NCBI GenBank assembly: GCA_009760885.1
Contig: CM019696.1
Location: 47,020,517 to 47,084,516, forward strand
Reading direction: 5' to 3'
Source: Achatina immaculata
Taxonomy: Eukaryota; Mollusca; Gastropoda; Stylommatophora; Achatinidae
Length of the DNA: 64,000 nt
This document shows positions 22,673-33,606 of the stretch, piece after piece. Each line of letters opens with the position of its first letter. The stretch's first letter is position 1. Position numbers and translations under genes: made by a program. Below the pieces are notes generated by a model. The model saw only the letters and a list, made by a program, of their open reading frames with translations, had not been told where the DNA came from and did no database searches.

Positions 22673-22876
22673 CTCTCTCTCTTTCTCTCTCCTCTCTTTC
22701 TTTCTCTCTTTCTCTCTCTTTTTCTCTCTCTTCCTCTCTCTCTCTCTTTTTCTCTCTCCTCTCTCTCTTTCTCTCTATTTCTCTCTCCCTTTCTTTCTCT
22801 CTTTCTCTCTCTTTTTCTCTCTCTCTTTCTCTCTCTCCCTCTTTCTCTCTCTCTCTCTTTTTCTCTCTCTCTCTCA
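22625..22876. repeat. Degenerate (TC)n tract
   Basis: About 250 bp of TCTCTC interrupted by TTTCTC and CCTCTC. The Leu/Ser and Arg/Glu frames over it are artefacts. Confidence 0.97.
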
Positions 22877-23200
22877 GTAATCTAACTTCCCGAGCGGATG
22901 AAGAAGTTTTGTTTTGGCTTACACAGTTTCTCTCGGTGACCTTTGGTGCTACCACAGCTGGGAAGGGAGAGGAGGGGAGGTGTAAAAGGGAAAAAAGGGG
23001 GAGATGGGAAATTATCTGTAACTGTAAACAGTTTAAGATCCTCTGGTCTGTTTAATGTGTTTCTTTTCTCATTTTATTTCTTAGTTGTTGCTTGTCTGTT
23101 TGGAAGGAGGTTGGTAACAAGAGCGTTGGTCGGAGTGGATGGAGAAACTAAAAAAAACTGATAAAAAATAAAGGAAAGGAAGAAGATAAATACTGAGAGA
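22877..23200. other. Unannotated spacer
   Basis: Nothing recognised. Confidence 0.4.
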
Positions 23201-23202
23201 GA

Positions 23203-23203
23203 A

Positions 23204-23249
<46 letters not shown>
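23203..23249. repeat. (GA)n microsatellite
   Basis: About 23 GA dinucleotides, immediately upstream of the Penelope-like copy. Confidence 0.97.
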
Positions 23250-23252
<3 letters not shown>

Positions 23253-23254
23253 TG

Positions 23255-23945
23255 AAGTTAAGTATTACCCAGCACGCTTCGAAACCGGTCCCGAATCATT
23301 TTAATGGCCCCAACCGCTGAGGCAAATCTGACTTTCTGGTAATAGGCATCGAACAAAGTCACGCAAATGACAGAAGCCGCCTAGCGCTTGAGAACCGCTA
23401 TATTCATGAATATGGGTCGCTGAAACCACATGGTTTGAACTCGTTATTCAGCTACGCCTAACATTTTCCTCTTCCACAATCCATCCTCACTAAATTCCAC
23501 TCCCTTCTCACTTGTTACACATAGTTCAGAACCTCCTCACAGCATCACATTTACAACCCCTCTACCATAACTATAATCACCTATTTCACCTTCTCCCGGC
23601 TAGGTTATCAGTGTATCACTCTCTCTCCCATCTACAGTTTCCCCACACACCACCCTCAGTTACGACCCACCTATCACACATCCCAAGTCTCCATTTAAAT
23701 ACTCTACACTTCACCATGGGCATTTCTGACACACAGCGTAGAACAAGCCACAGCTTCTTACAACTCAGCACTCTATTCATTTTATCTGATTTTTTAAACA
23801 CAGCATTCGTGTGAATTTATACTTTATCTCCTCTCTCTATTTCTTTGTCCTGTGTGTTTTTGTGTGGTTAAGGCTCACGCCGAAACGTCACAACTGTGTA
23901 CTCGTTAAGTAGCAAAGCTGTTCCTACTTTTTTTCCTAGTTCATA
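23255..23945 (+). mobile_element. Penelope-like element 3' part (copy 2)
   Basis: Starts in the C-terminal half of the GIY-YIG domain: HASKPVPNHFNGPNR, then GSLKPHGLNSLFSYA (compare the family pattern SLxPxGxNERFSY). About 480 bp of untranslated sequence follow, matching the minus strand of 4935-5500. Near 23862-23890 it contains AAGGCTCACGCCGAAACGTC. In Penelope-like elements a CTGATGA-stem-GAAAC hammerhead core lies in this position (family knowledge). Here the CTGATGA part is decayed to GTGGTTA. The element is 5'-truncated beside a (GA)n tract. Confidence 0.75.
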
Positions 23946-25150
23946 CATTTTGGTATCGCAGCTTTACTGCATTGACTCCGTGTATAATTATATACTCATA
24001 CACTTCTTCTTCTTCTTCGTTCGCAACTCATACACTAATTATGGTGTGTTACTAGGTCTACTAGGTCTGTTGTATGTTTAATGTAATGAACTGCTGTTGA
24101 AGGATCTGACATCCAACAGATATTACATATCTAACATATGCGGAACAGATCAATAAGTCAGTGATCAAGTATACGTCATTTAATCACAAAGACTAGACGT
24201 CCACGGTGCATAACAACAACTGGCAATGACAACCATAAACCCAATGAGAACATTAATCAATGACATAGAAGATGAAATGATAATGATTCGAGGAGGATGA
24301 TGATTCAATGCAGTAATAACTCATGGCTCTTAATATGCATCAAATATAAGCAGGGACACACAAGTGATAAATGATGAAAGCTCATTGAAAATATACCCTA
24401 GTGATCACAGAGCCCTTAATGCCCCCCCCCCCAAAGAACATGTGTGCAATTAGCACTTAATCTTCTAGTGTTTCTTCAGCACCAGCTCATGATACTTCAC
24501 AACAAGAAGAAAAAGTCTCGCTGCCAACAGCTGCATATGGCCTACATACATGATAACCACTGTAAGAGCAAAGCGTATAATCAATATGATGTGAAGAGCG
24601 TATCAACAACATACACATAATAATCAACATGCATGAAGCATGTGATATTCAGTATGAATGAAAAACAACTGTCCACTGCAATGAACATATAAGTTCATAT
24701 ATGTAATAACAATCACATTGTGAATGATGATCAAGATGAAAGCAAAGCATAACATGTCATATTCAACAAGCAATCAAATACAAAGATTAGATATCACTAT
24801 AAACTTAACACCTCAACAGAAACTTCACCTTCAACACAGCTCACATTTCGGCACACATTTTACATAAAAACCTACATAAAACTTACATTATATGAGGTGG
24901 GCACGGATAGAGATCATCGCTGGAACAATCAGTCTTTCCATATCACACCTACATATCATAAACTACACAAATACGATCATATATACCACAAAAACGGCTC
25001 CCTCAAAACAACCCGGCCATGCCTCAGACACGAATGTTGAACAAGAATGGTCAGTCACACGTCGCTACCCCCTGGAAACAATACACTGCCAACTAGTGGA
25101 CGGTTACGTTTCGATCAGAGTCGTACGCCTCCTCGATCCAAGACGCAAAT
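23946..25150. other. Unannotated AT-rich region
   Basis: About 1.2 kb with no recognisable gene. A short inverted repeat, TGTTGAAGGA...TCCAACA, lies at about 24095-24118 and might be an LTR edge, but no partner was found. Confidence 0.4.
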
Positions 25151-25154
25151 CGTT

Positions 25155-25760
25155 CACACCCCCCCCCCTCCCAAATCATTTGGTTCCCATACCCCTATCA
25201 TTTGGATCCCATACCCCCATCATTTGATTCCGATGCTCTGATCATTTTGTTTTCAACTCCCGCCCCCCGAATCATTTGTTTCCAAACTCCTATCATTTCC
25301 CTCCATTTGGTCTCCATACTCCTATCATGTCGCTACCATAACCCCACCCCACCCCCACCCCATCATTCTGCAGCCATCCTCCATCATTTGGCTTCCATAA
25401 CCTCCGATATCTCGCTGTGTTACATCCCGGTCATTTAGTTCACGTAACTCCCATCATTTGCTTCACGTAACTCCCATCATTTGCTTCACGTAACTCCCAT
25501 CATTTGCTTCACGTAACTCCCATCATTTGCTTCACGTAACTCCCATCATTTGCTTCACATAACTCCCATCATTTGCTTCACGTAACTCCCATCATTGATT
25601 CTCATGCCCCCCCCCCCTTCAGCCCCTCCTGTATCATTTGGCTTTTATATCCCCCGTCATTTTGTTCCCATATCCTCATCGTCTAGTCCCCATATCCCCG
25701 TTAAACGATCCCCATGTTCCCATCATCTGGTTCTAATATCCCCCCCCCCCCCGGAGCTAG
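25155..25760. repeat. Degenerate CATTTG minisatellite with a 23-bp core array
   Basis: Loose repeats of the type CCCATCATTTGNTTCC across the block. A clean core at about 25435-25600 has seven near-identical 23-bp units (CACGTAACTCCCATCATTTG + CTT). Long C runs occur at 25160, 25608 and 25741. Confidence 0.88.
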
Positions 25761-26105
25761 ACATTTCAGGTTACAACAAAACGGCAAAATCTAAACGTCC
25801 GGAACAAAAGATAACATAAGATGGGGTAACATGTGACAAGCGGAACTGATCCTGAAGCTACAAGCAATTTTCTTTTCTCCTCAGTCACAAACGTTTTAAA
25901 CCGGGCGTTCATCTGGTAATTTATTACCCTCCGTGATTTTCGTAATAAAGAACCTTATCTGCAGATGTTATTGATCGGAGGAGGTTATTGCCGTTATGTT
26001 TCTCCCTTCTTCTACACAAAAGAGCACGTGTCTTCTGTCATTTTTTTTCCCCTCCTAAAGGTTTCTTGTCCTCACTAACCTGGTCGGTATATTTACCATC
26101 TCTTT
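25761..26105. other. Unannotated spacer
   Basis: Nothing recognised. Confidence 0.4.
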
Positions 26106-26106
26106 C

Positions 26107-26162
<56 letters not shown>

Positions 26163-26225
26163 TTTTTTCTGCAGTGGACAATCTGGACAGCTATGAAAAA
26201 AAAAGAAAAAAAAAAAAAAAAAAAG
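26106..26225. repeat. (TCTG)n, (TC)n and poly-A simple repeats
   Basis: TCTG repeats at 26106-26132, then TC to 26160, and an A-rich run at 26194-26225. Confidence 0.9.
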
Positions 26226-26424
26226 AAAACTCTATTTGGATATTTATATCGAATATTTTTTTTATATTTATATCGAGATAAAGCTGCGATTTACTACGGG
26301 GTTACGCTCCGATGAGCCTATTGTAAGTTGAAAATGTCGTAAATCGAAAATGATTATGGTAGGATAAACAAATAAGTAAATTAATAACTATTGTCACTGA
26401 ATGAATATATAGGCCAAACAGGCC

Positions 26425-26617
26425 AACAACAGGCCAAAGAAAAAGAGGCAGACCGCGTGAAACTCTGAAGAGGACATTGTTAAGAGAGGCCAAATTAACA
26501 GGCATAAAATCCTTTGATGAGGTTGAAAGACTCGCCGAAGACAGGAAAAATTGGCGAACTACCTTGCGAGACCTATGTGACGTTTAACGGCACGGGAAGG
26601 ATATAAGATATAAGATA
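26425..26617 (+). mobile_element. LINE family A, 3' end only
   Basis: Begins AACAGGCCAAAGAAAAAGAG and translates to TGQRKRGRPRETLKRTLLRE, AKLTGIKSFDEVERLAEDR and NWRTTLRDLCDV-stop. The 3' end is GGATATAAGATATAAGATAG. It matches the last part of 29367-30009 at most positions. The frame across this fragment is intact. Confidence 0.85.
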
Positions 26618-26636
26618 GAAAAACAGAAATTAATAA

Positions 26637-26920
26637 TGATTGAGCTTATGGTTCCGTACGAAACAAGAATAGATGAGCAGCATTTATTAAAATGTGAGAA
26701 GTACGATGATCTGGTCAAGCAACTGAGGCAGGGGGCAGGAATCAGGGCAAAAGTGATAGCTGTAGAAGTGGGAGCAAGAGAATTCGTAGCAACATCAGCA
26801 TATGACCTATGTAAGCAGCTGGGCATAAAGGGACAAGCAAGAGCAAGGGCGTTGAAAAGTCTTTCAGAAACAGCAGAAAAGGCCTCATGCTGGCTGTGGA
26901 GTATGCGAAACAAGCATTAA
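26637..26920 (+). pseudogene. Retroelement C-terminal domain fragment, 94 residues, uninterrupted
   Basis: ELMVPYETRIDEQHLLKCEK, YDDLVKQLRQGAGIRAKVIA and VEVGAREFVATSAYDLCKQL are followed by GIKGQARARALKSLSETAEK and ASCWLW. This resembles the segment found at the end of some reverse-transcriptase polyproteins (pattern: ELTVPxE...KxxKYxxL...VEVGxRGF...LGxxGxxxRxAIKxxxExAEKxSxWLW). That is recall of the family, unverified here. No RT domain precedes it, since the LINE A 3' end lies immediately upstream. So it is a 5'-truncated fragment that has escaped stops. Confidence 0.5.
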
Positions 26921-26941
26921 GAACTTAAATACTTTCGTTGT

Positions 26942-27155
26942 CACAACCAATACCAGTCCTCCATGGCTAAATCGCTAAATACGCACTTCAAAGTGCAGTG
27001 CCAACTGGAAGATCAAGGGTTCAGTCCCAGGACACACAAAAAAGCAACAACTCACAAGACCTCTGTGAGTCATGACCCAGAGGGGCTCACCCCCCCCCCT
27101 TGAGCGTCAGGGCTGAAATTGTCGGGGGGGGGGGGGTGGTACTTCTTCTGATAGT
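26942..27155 (+). mobile_element. tRNA-derived SINE, copy 2
   Basis: Has CCATGGCTAAATCGCTAAAT (box A-like) and AAGGGTTCAGTCCCAGGAC (box B-like, GGTTCAGTCCC), about 45 bp apart. The body matches 18578-18795: CAAGACCTCTGTGAGTCATG, a C run at 27090-27099 and a G run at 27123-27136. It is better preserved than copy 1, which has lost bases between the two boxes. Confidence 0.75.
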
Positions 27156-28015
27156 AAATGTACAGTACTGGATGTGCATCGCTATTGCATCATCGTAAAG
27201 TCGAAATATCGTAAATCGAGGTACACCTGCATAGTTAATAAAACCATAGGGAAAAATACAGCCATCGAAATCCTTTGCACGTTTCAGGAAAATAGGAAGT
27301 TAGAGAACCCAGTATGCGTCCCACTTCGGGAGGAAAACGGGACAATTTTAGGGGACATAATTATAACGTAGACACATAAAGTCTGAGACAGAGAAAGAAA
27401 AAGTACTATAGAAAAAAAATCGATGGAAACAGTAAGAAAAAAAATATAATGAAAGGCGGAGGAGTTACGGAGTAAGTTGGAGAACAAGAAGAAGAGATAT
27501 ATGAGGGAGGGAGGGAGGGAGAGATAAAGATAAGGGAAGAGACACAGTGGGAGGGACGACAGGTCGCATTTAAAAACGTGATTAGTTATGCCATGCACCT
27601 GTTGTAGCCGGCGTTCACAGTTTGGGAGGTTTGCCCCGCGCTAGCAAGGTCAGCCAGGGAGACAAGATGACCTGGCATGACCAGGGTATTTTGGTATACA
27701 TGCAGGGTGGACAAACCCTGTTGATGATTATAAAGATACTTCTTTTCTTTTTTTTTCCTCTTTGCATGAGACTGTGCAATAAACCAAGCACATCCTAGCA
27801 ACGTGTATAAATTTATCACTTTCCGCAACGACTCTTTATCATGGCACGTGACAAGGGGGGAGGGGGGAGAGGGGAATAAAGAGCAGCGCTCGGGTTTTCA
27901 AGACATACTAAATGTCTCTTCTATATCATTTTGCTTTCTTTAGCTTCCATCTTTTGCTGGGCATTTTATTTCTTGAAATTTATTTCTAATATCATTTCTT
28001 GTCTTATTACGTATT
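27156..28015. other. Unannotated region
   Basis: No gene recognised. Short GGGA repeats lie near 27507-27520 and poly-T near 27745. Confidence 0.4.
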
Positions 28016-28017
28016 GT

Positions 28018-29356
28018 TTTGTTGTTGTTGTTGTTAGTGGTGTAGTGATTGCTGCTACTGTTGGTGCTTATGTAGATATAGTTGTTCTTGTTCCTGTAGT
28101 TGTTAATGTTGTAGTTGTTCTTGTTGTCGTTGTTAATATTGTAGTTGCTCCTGTTGTTGTAGTTGTTAATGCTGTAGTTGCTCTTGTTGTTTTAGTTGTT
28201 AATGTTGTAGTTGCTTTCGTTGTTAATATTGTAGTTGGCCTTCTTGTTCTTGTTGTTATGTTGTAGTTTGTCTTATTGTTGTAGTTGTTAATGTTGTAGT
28301 TGCTCTTGTTGTTGTAGTTGTTAATGTTGTAGTTGGTCTGGTTGTTGTAGTTGTTATTGTTGTAGTTGGTCTTGTTGTTAATGTTGTAGTTGGTCTTGTT
28401 GTTAATGTTGTAGTTGGTCTTGCTGTTAATGTTGCAGTTGGTCTTGTTGTTAATGCTGTAGTTGGTCTTGCTGTTAATGTTGTAGTTGGTCTTGTTGTTA
28501 ATGTTGTAGTTGGTCTTGCTGTTAATGTTGTAGTTGGTCTTGTTGTTAATGTTGTAGTTGGTCTTGCTGTTAATGTTGTAGTTGGTCTTGTTGTTAATGT
28601 TGTAGTTGATCTTGTTGTTAATGTTGTAGTTGGTCTTGTTCTTGTTGTTAATGTTGTAGTTGCTCTTGTTGTTGTCGTTATTAATGTTGTAGTTGCTCTT
28701 GTTGTTGTCATTGTTAATGTTGTAGCTGTTCCTGCTGTTCTAATTGTTAATGATGTGTTCTTGTAATTGCATTTATTGTTTATGTTGTAGTTGTTCTTGG
28801 TCCTCTTATTATTAATGTGGTTGTTCTTTCTGTTATTGTTCTTCTAGTTGTTGTTGTTGTCGCTGCTGTTGTAAAGGTAGCTGTTTTTAATGCCATTAAT
28901 GTACATGTTTTTACTGTTGCTAATGTTATTAATGTGGTTATTGCAGTTATTGTTGATGCTAATGTAGTAGTAGTTTTTGTTAATATAGTTGTTATTGTGA
29001 TTGTTGTTGTTAACATTGTAGTCATGATTGTTGATAATGTAGTAATTGCTGTTGATGTTAATATGGTAGCTGCCGTTTTCATTGTAGTAATTGCTGTTGA
29101 TGTTAATGTAGTAGTTGCCGTTGTTAATGTAATAACTGCTGTTGATGTTAATATAGTAGTTGCCATTGTTATTGTAGTAATTGCTGTTGATGTTAATGTA
29201 GTACTTGCTGTTATTTTCATTGTTGTAGCTGCTGTTGTTGTTAATGTAGTAGTTGCCATTGTTACTGAAGTAATTACTGTTGATGTTAATGTAATAGTTG
29301 TCGTTAATGAAGTTTTTGTTCTTCTTGGGTACGTTGTTGTATTTATGGTTACCATT
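28018..29356. repeat. Long imperfect GTT-rich minisatellite
   Basis: About 1.3 kb of units derived from GTTGTTAATGTTGTAGTTG. A cleaner part (28370-28640) alternates GGTCTTGTTGTTAATGTTGT and GGTCTTGCTGTTAATGTTGT on a 24-bp period. A second zone (29050-29300) repeats GCTGTTGATGTTAATGTAG on a longer period. Val-rich plus frames and Thr-rich minus frames are translations of it. Confidence 0.93.
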
Positions 29357-29366
29357 AATCTAGTTA

Positions 29367-30009
29367 CACATAGAAGGGACAGATATTGAAGAAGTCAATC
29401 AATTTGCATACCTTGGCAGCTACATAGACCAGGATGGTGACACTAGAAAGGAAGTTAGAATTGCAAAAGCAGCATCGATCTTCAAGAATCTTGAGAACAT
29501 ATGGAATTCAAAAGTTATAAACACAAAAACCAAGTTAAGACCATTCAATTCAAATGTAATATCCACCCTCATTTATGCATGCGAAAGCTGGAAAACAACT
29601 AAAGAAATAGACAAGAAATTAGACTCTTTTGAAAACAAATGCCTAAGGAAAATACTCGGCATCAAGTGGAATGAATTCAAGAACAATGCAGAGATAAGAC
29701 AGATGACTGAACAACAACCAGTCTCATGGGTGATCAGGAAAAGGAGATGGACATATGTTGGTCACTTGATGAGACGAAATGAGCAGAAAATCCCCAAAAC
29801 AAGCTATCAAGTGGAACACAACAGGCCAAAGAAAAAGAGGTAGACCGCGTGAAACTCTGAAGAGGACATTGTTAAGAGAGGCCAAATTAACAGGCATAAA
29901 ATCCCTTGATGAGGTTGAAAGACTCGGCGAAGACAGGTAATATTGGCGAACTACTTTGCGAGCCCTATGTGACGCTTAACGGCGCGGTAAGGATATAAGA
30001 TATAAGATA
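29367..30009 (+). mobile_element. LINE family A, 643-bp truncated insertion with 10-bp target duplication
   Basis: AATCTAGTTA is found at 29357-29366 and 30010-30019. The insert begins mid-protein: EGTDIEEVNQFAYLGSYIDQ, DGDTRKEVRIAKAASIFKNL, ACESWKTTKEIDKKLDSFEN and RWTYVGHLMRR. After a one-base frameshift near 29797 it continues GQRKRGRPRETLKRTLLRE. It ends GGATATAAGATATAAGATA. It landed inside the GTT-rich minisatellite, whose sequence resumes at 30020. Confidence 0.93.
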
Positions 30010-30194
30010 AATCTAGTTATTGTTGTTGTCGAGTCTCCTTTTAACAGCGACACTGAGGCCGCTGTGCAGATCTTGAAGCTCAGATGTGGAGTCAGGTGAA
30101 GGAGTGGGTTATAGCGTCCTGCACGGATTCTCAAAGTGGGCGCAAGAAGCAGGTTTCACAGCAGGCTCCACTAGCATATGGAAGATTTTTACCC

Positions 30195-30420
30195 TAACTC
30201 TCTCTCTCTCTCACACACTCTATCTCTCTCACACTCTATCTCTCTCCCTATCTCTCTCACACTCTCTCCCACTCTCTCTTTCTCTCTGGCACTCTCTCTC
30301 CCTCTCTCACTCTCTTACTCTCTCTCACTCTCTCTCATTCTCTCACTTCCTCTCTTACTCTCTCTCACTCTCTTGTTCTCTCACTCACTCTCTCACTCTC
30401 TCTCACTCACTCTCACAAAG
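30195..30420. repeat. (TC)n / CTCACT tract
   Basis: Pyrimidine-rich simple repeat immediately upstream of the LINE C copy. Confidence 0.95.
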
Positions 30421-31131
30421 AGGCTTTGCTCACTCCAAAAGCGAGCAGTAAAGCTATTAGTGACAAAGATCAAGCACAAACAACTAATCATCACAAACGT
30501 ATCAAAATACTACCCCTTAAGAACAGGTTCCTCTTCAACAAAGCCAAGTTAGTACATCAAATTCTTTCACGGCATGCCCCGCCTTATCTATGGAACCTGT
30601 TTAAATTTAGCCCAAAGTGCAGCCAACGCTTGAACAACATATGTCTTCCAAAACCTAGACTTGATCTTTACAAGAAAAGCTTTGGTTATTCTGCTGCTCA
30701 TTTTTGGAATACCCTCCCATCCTATACAAAAAATATAAATTATACTCCTTCCTACAACTACAAGCTTTCCTAATATCTATTTGATGTCGACTACGTGCCT
30801 CCATGAATTGTAAAACTTAAAAGTTATCTTAGACTGATCTTACAGACACCGAATACAATTGTTTTCTGAATAGTCCAGAAAATTTTGTTTAGTAGATAGT
30901 CATTTATACTGTATGTAGTTACTTCTGTACTGAGTGAATGTTTAAGAGCGAAACGCTAATGTTATATTTTATTTTATGTCTCTCAGCTTCAATGTTAGTT
31001 ATGTTTGTTATATGAACAGCATATTTGTAGAATGTCTGGAATAGAGTGAAAGATGTATGATAAAGGGCAGAATGTCAGACGGGACTGTGTGCCCAATTCT
31101 TAACCCTTTTGAAATAAAGATCAATCAATCT
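30421..31131 (+). mobile_element. LINE family C, C-terminus and 3'UTR
   Basis: The open frame gives HHKRIKILPLKNRFLFNKAK, LVHQILSRHAPPYLWNLFKF, PKPRLDLYKKSFGYSAAHFW and NTLPSY. The pattern KSFxYSGAxxWNxLP is the usual C-terminal tail of CR1/L2-type LINE reverse transcriptases. About 360 bp of 3'UTR end with CCCAATTCTTAACCCTTTTG, AAATAAAG and a short (ATCA) tail. The copy is 5'-truncated at a (TC)n tract. Confidence 0.8.
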
Positions 31132-31234
31132 CTCTCTCTCTCTCACTCTCACTCATTGTCACTCTCTCTCTCTCTCCTATAGAAGAAATAAGTTTATTGT
31201 TTGTTTATGTAATCATTTAATGATTATTATGCTC

Positions 31235-31350
31235 ATTAACAAATGCTGAATGACTGTAACTGAGTGAAAGCTGTATGATGAAGGTCAGAATGTTAGACTG
31301 GCCTGTGCGCCCAGTTCTTAACCCCTTTGAAAATAAAGTATGTTCGTTCG
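31235..31350 (+). mobile_element. LINE family C, 3'UTR fragment
   Basis: Matches the last ~110 bp of the previous copy: AAAGCTGTATGATGAAGG, GCGCCCAGTTCTTAACCCCT and AAATAAAG, then a TTCG-type tail. Confidence 0.75.
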
Positions 31351-31351
31351 C

Positions 31352-31389
<38 letters not shown>
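31351..31389. repeat. (TC)n microsatellite
   Basis: TC dinucleotides between the LINE C tail and the SINE 3' end. Confidence 0.95.
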
Positions 31390-31393
<4 letters not shown>

Positions 31394-31706
31394 CTATGGA
31401 GGTACACGACAGCATGTTTCTAAACGATAGACAAGAAAAGACTCCAAATGTATGTACTATAGCTGGGTGCTAAGTTCTAGGGCATTTCAACACTGAGAGG
31501 TAGGAGTGCCAGTATCTGTCCTCCTGCCTTTGTTTTCCTAGGACAGCCCCTGGGTGCCCATTCTTTTGTTCAGGCTGGCTTGACCCCCCCCCCCCCCCCA
31601 GTGCCGGTCAGTTAAGGAAAATTCTGCCCGAGTGCGAAATCGAACCAAGAACCTTCTGATCAGCAGGATGGTGCGCTAACCACTACACCACCGTGACACC
31701 AAGAAA
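31390..31706 (-). mobile_element. tRNA-derived SINE, about 315 bp, apparently full length
   Basis: Read on the minus strand the head is GGTGTCACGGTGGTGTAGTG then GTTAGCG (box A), with TTGGTTCGATTTC (box B) about 40 bp on. The body includes a run of G (C15 at 31586-31600 on the plus strand) and ends CATGCTGTCGTGTACCTCCA, abutting (GA)n. The two-box spacing and head-body-tail order support a tRNA-derived SINE. Confidence 0.8.
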
Positions 31707-32008
31707 AAGGATAGAAAGATTTTATGCACTGTATATAACCAAGGGAAGAACTAACATGGAAGCATTTAATCATCGCTTAACAGGAGTACATATAGAACGC
31801 CCTTTACAAACATTTAATTAGCTTAAAATGTGTTAGAATTTAATTTTGTTTCATTTTTGTTTTTGTTTTGAGGCACAATATCTAGGCTCATCATCGCTAA
31901 ATATTAATGTTGCTTTCTCGTTATGGATTTATTTCCTTCTTTCAGATAAATTTTTAATAAAATCTGCAATGAAACGAAACAAATGCAAGCTGAAATCACT
32001 TAGAATCT

Positions 32009-32011
<3 letters not shown>
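31707..32011. other. Unannotated spacer
   Basis: Nothing recognised. Confidence 0.4.

Positions 32012-32054
<43 letters not shown>
32012..32054. repeat. (CA)n microsatellite
   Basis: About 21 CA dinucleotides. Confidence 0.97.
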
Positions 32055-32057
<3 letters not shown>

Positions 32058-32159
32058 ACAATTTAAGTTATTCTGGTAATGGAGTCTTCTTTGTCGTCGT
32101 TGGAGTTTTCTTTCTGTCGCGTTAAATCTTTGGGAGGTTCAGATTGATCATGATAAGAT

Positions 32160-32455
32160 CTTAGGTTTTGGCTCGTGACCAACCTGTTCGGGCGCAAACC
32201 TTTGTGAAAACCAAGCACCGTGGAGGAGGATATTCCGAGGGAAGTGAGGATTTCACACGCACGCCGTGGGGGCCTTCGTCGCTGTCATCAGTCTTCTGTA
32301 GTCCCATTGGAGCATAAGACATCAGCAAAGGTTCTCCGGGCAATTCTGTCTTGAACAGGTCGGGATATCTTAAGCCACGTCTTTTCTGCTTCTTTTAGTT
32401 CTTGCTGTATTGTGCGTCTTTCCAATGGTCTGCTTTCTTTTCGTTTCTTTTTAAA
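32160..32455 (-). mobile_element. LINE family E, C-terminal end and 3'UTR
   Basis: The minus strand from 32455 reads KRKESRPLERRTIQQELKEA, EKTWLKISRPVQDRIARRTF and ADVLCSNGTTED, then a stop at 32288-32290. This matches the copy at 46800 (RKRGRPLGTWRCTIQEELKE...LCSTESTED). Roughly 130 bp of 3'UTR follow, with no microsatellite tail seen. Confidence 0.75.
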
Positions 32456-33300
32456 CTTTGAAATGTCGGCCTTTTACTGAGTGGAATATCGGTCCACATG
32501 AATAATTTCTCTCGCTGTTTAATGTGTTCTTTCTTTTCTAAGGAACATAGAAACGGAGGAGATATTTTTTAACATGAACGTTTCATTTATAATTTCTCTA
32601 CAGAGACTCCAGAGTGAAAACTTCGTGACGCAAACCAGAAGATCGGATGGTGTTTATGACGCGATTCTCCGGAGGCCATGCAATCTTCATGCTGTTTGAT
32701 CTGATCATACCAGGCTTCATATAACCAGAATAATCAACTTTCCTGAAAAAGGTAACAAGATCTGTTTTATCTATCCCCGGCCACCGTCATATCTAATTCT
32801 TTCTCCCCGCATTAGACATTTTGCTTCTTTTCTGCTAATTATACTGGCTCCTTCCGTCTTGATATTGATGCTGATAGATGCCTGATGCTTGTGGGACTTG
32901 ACGAGCGCCCCTTTAACTCTTTCATTCCTGAAGTGTTTTCCACGACGCACCAGAATAAATTCTGTGTACAGATTTCAGTGTTGATAAACTAGAAAGAAGT
33001 TTCTCTATAGTTTGGAAACACATTTGCTGGGCTACAAATGTGCTGTTTGTTTAAACATTTATTTAGACTTGGCCTAACTGTTACTGTGAGCGTTGATTTG
33101 TATAGCCGAGGAAGATCTACCAAACCCTGCCAGTGTTGTTTTGGAGGGAAATAGTTGATCATCAGCCTGATTCTACCAGTTAATCCACTGGCAAAATGAC
33201 CGCCACATCCGTACTCGTTATCATCATCGTCGTCGTCGTCATTCTGTGCTGTCTCCCATGGAAGGGTCGACCACAATTGTCATCCAACTTCCTGTGTGCT
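32456..33300. other. Unannotated region
   Basis: No gene recognised; ordinary sequence composition. Confidence 0.45.
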
Positions 33301-33606
33301 ACGCACTCTCTCTCTCTCTCTCACTCTTTCTATATCTCTCTCACTCTCTCTATGTCTCTCTCTATTTCTCTCTCACACTCTCTCTATCTCTCTCTATTTC
33401 TCTCTCACTTTCTCTCTATCTCTCTCTATTTCTCTCTCACTCCCTCTATCTCTCTCTATTTCTTTCTCTATCTCTCTCTATTTCTCTCCCACTCTATCTC
33501 TGCCTGTCTCTATCTCTCTCTATCTCTCTATTTCTCTCTCACTCTCACACACTCTCTCTCTCATTCTCACACTCTCTCTATTTCTCTCACTCTCTCTCAC
33601 TCCGAG
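33301..33606. repeat. Degenerate (TC)n tract with TATTTC interruptions
   Basis: Pyrimidine-rich tract with a loose period of about 24 bases (CTCTATTTCTCTCTCACT). Open frames over it are artefacts. Confidence 0.93.

Noticed and set aside
27931..29389. Val-rich hydrophobic and Thr-rich mucin-like proteins
   Set aside because: Opposite-strand readings of the same GTT-rich repeat; neither has a signal peptide or flanking coding sequence.
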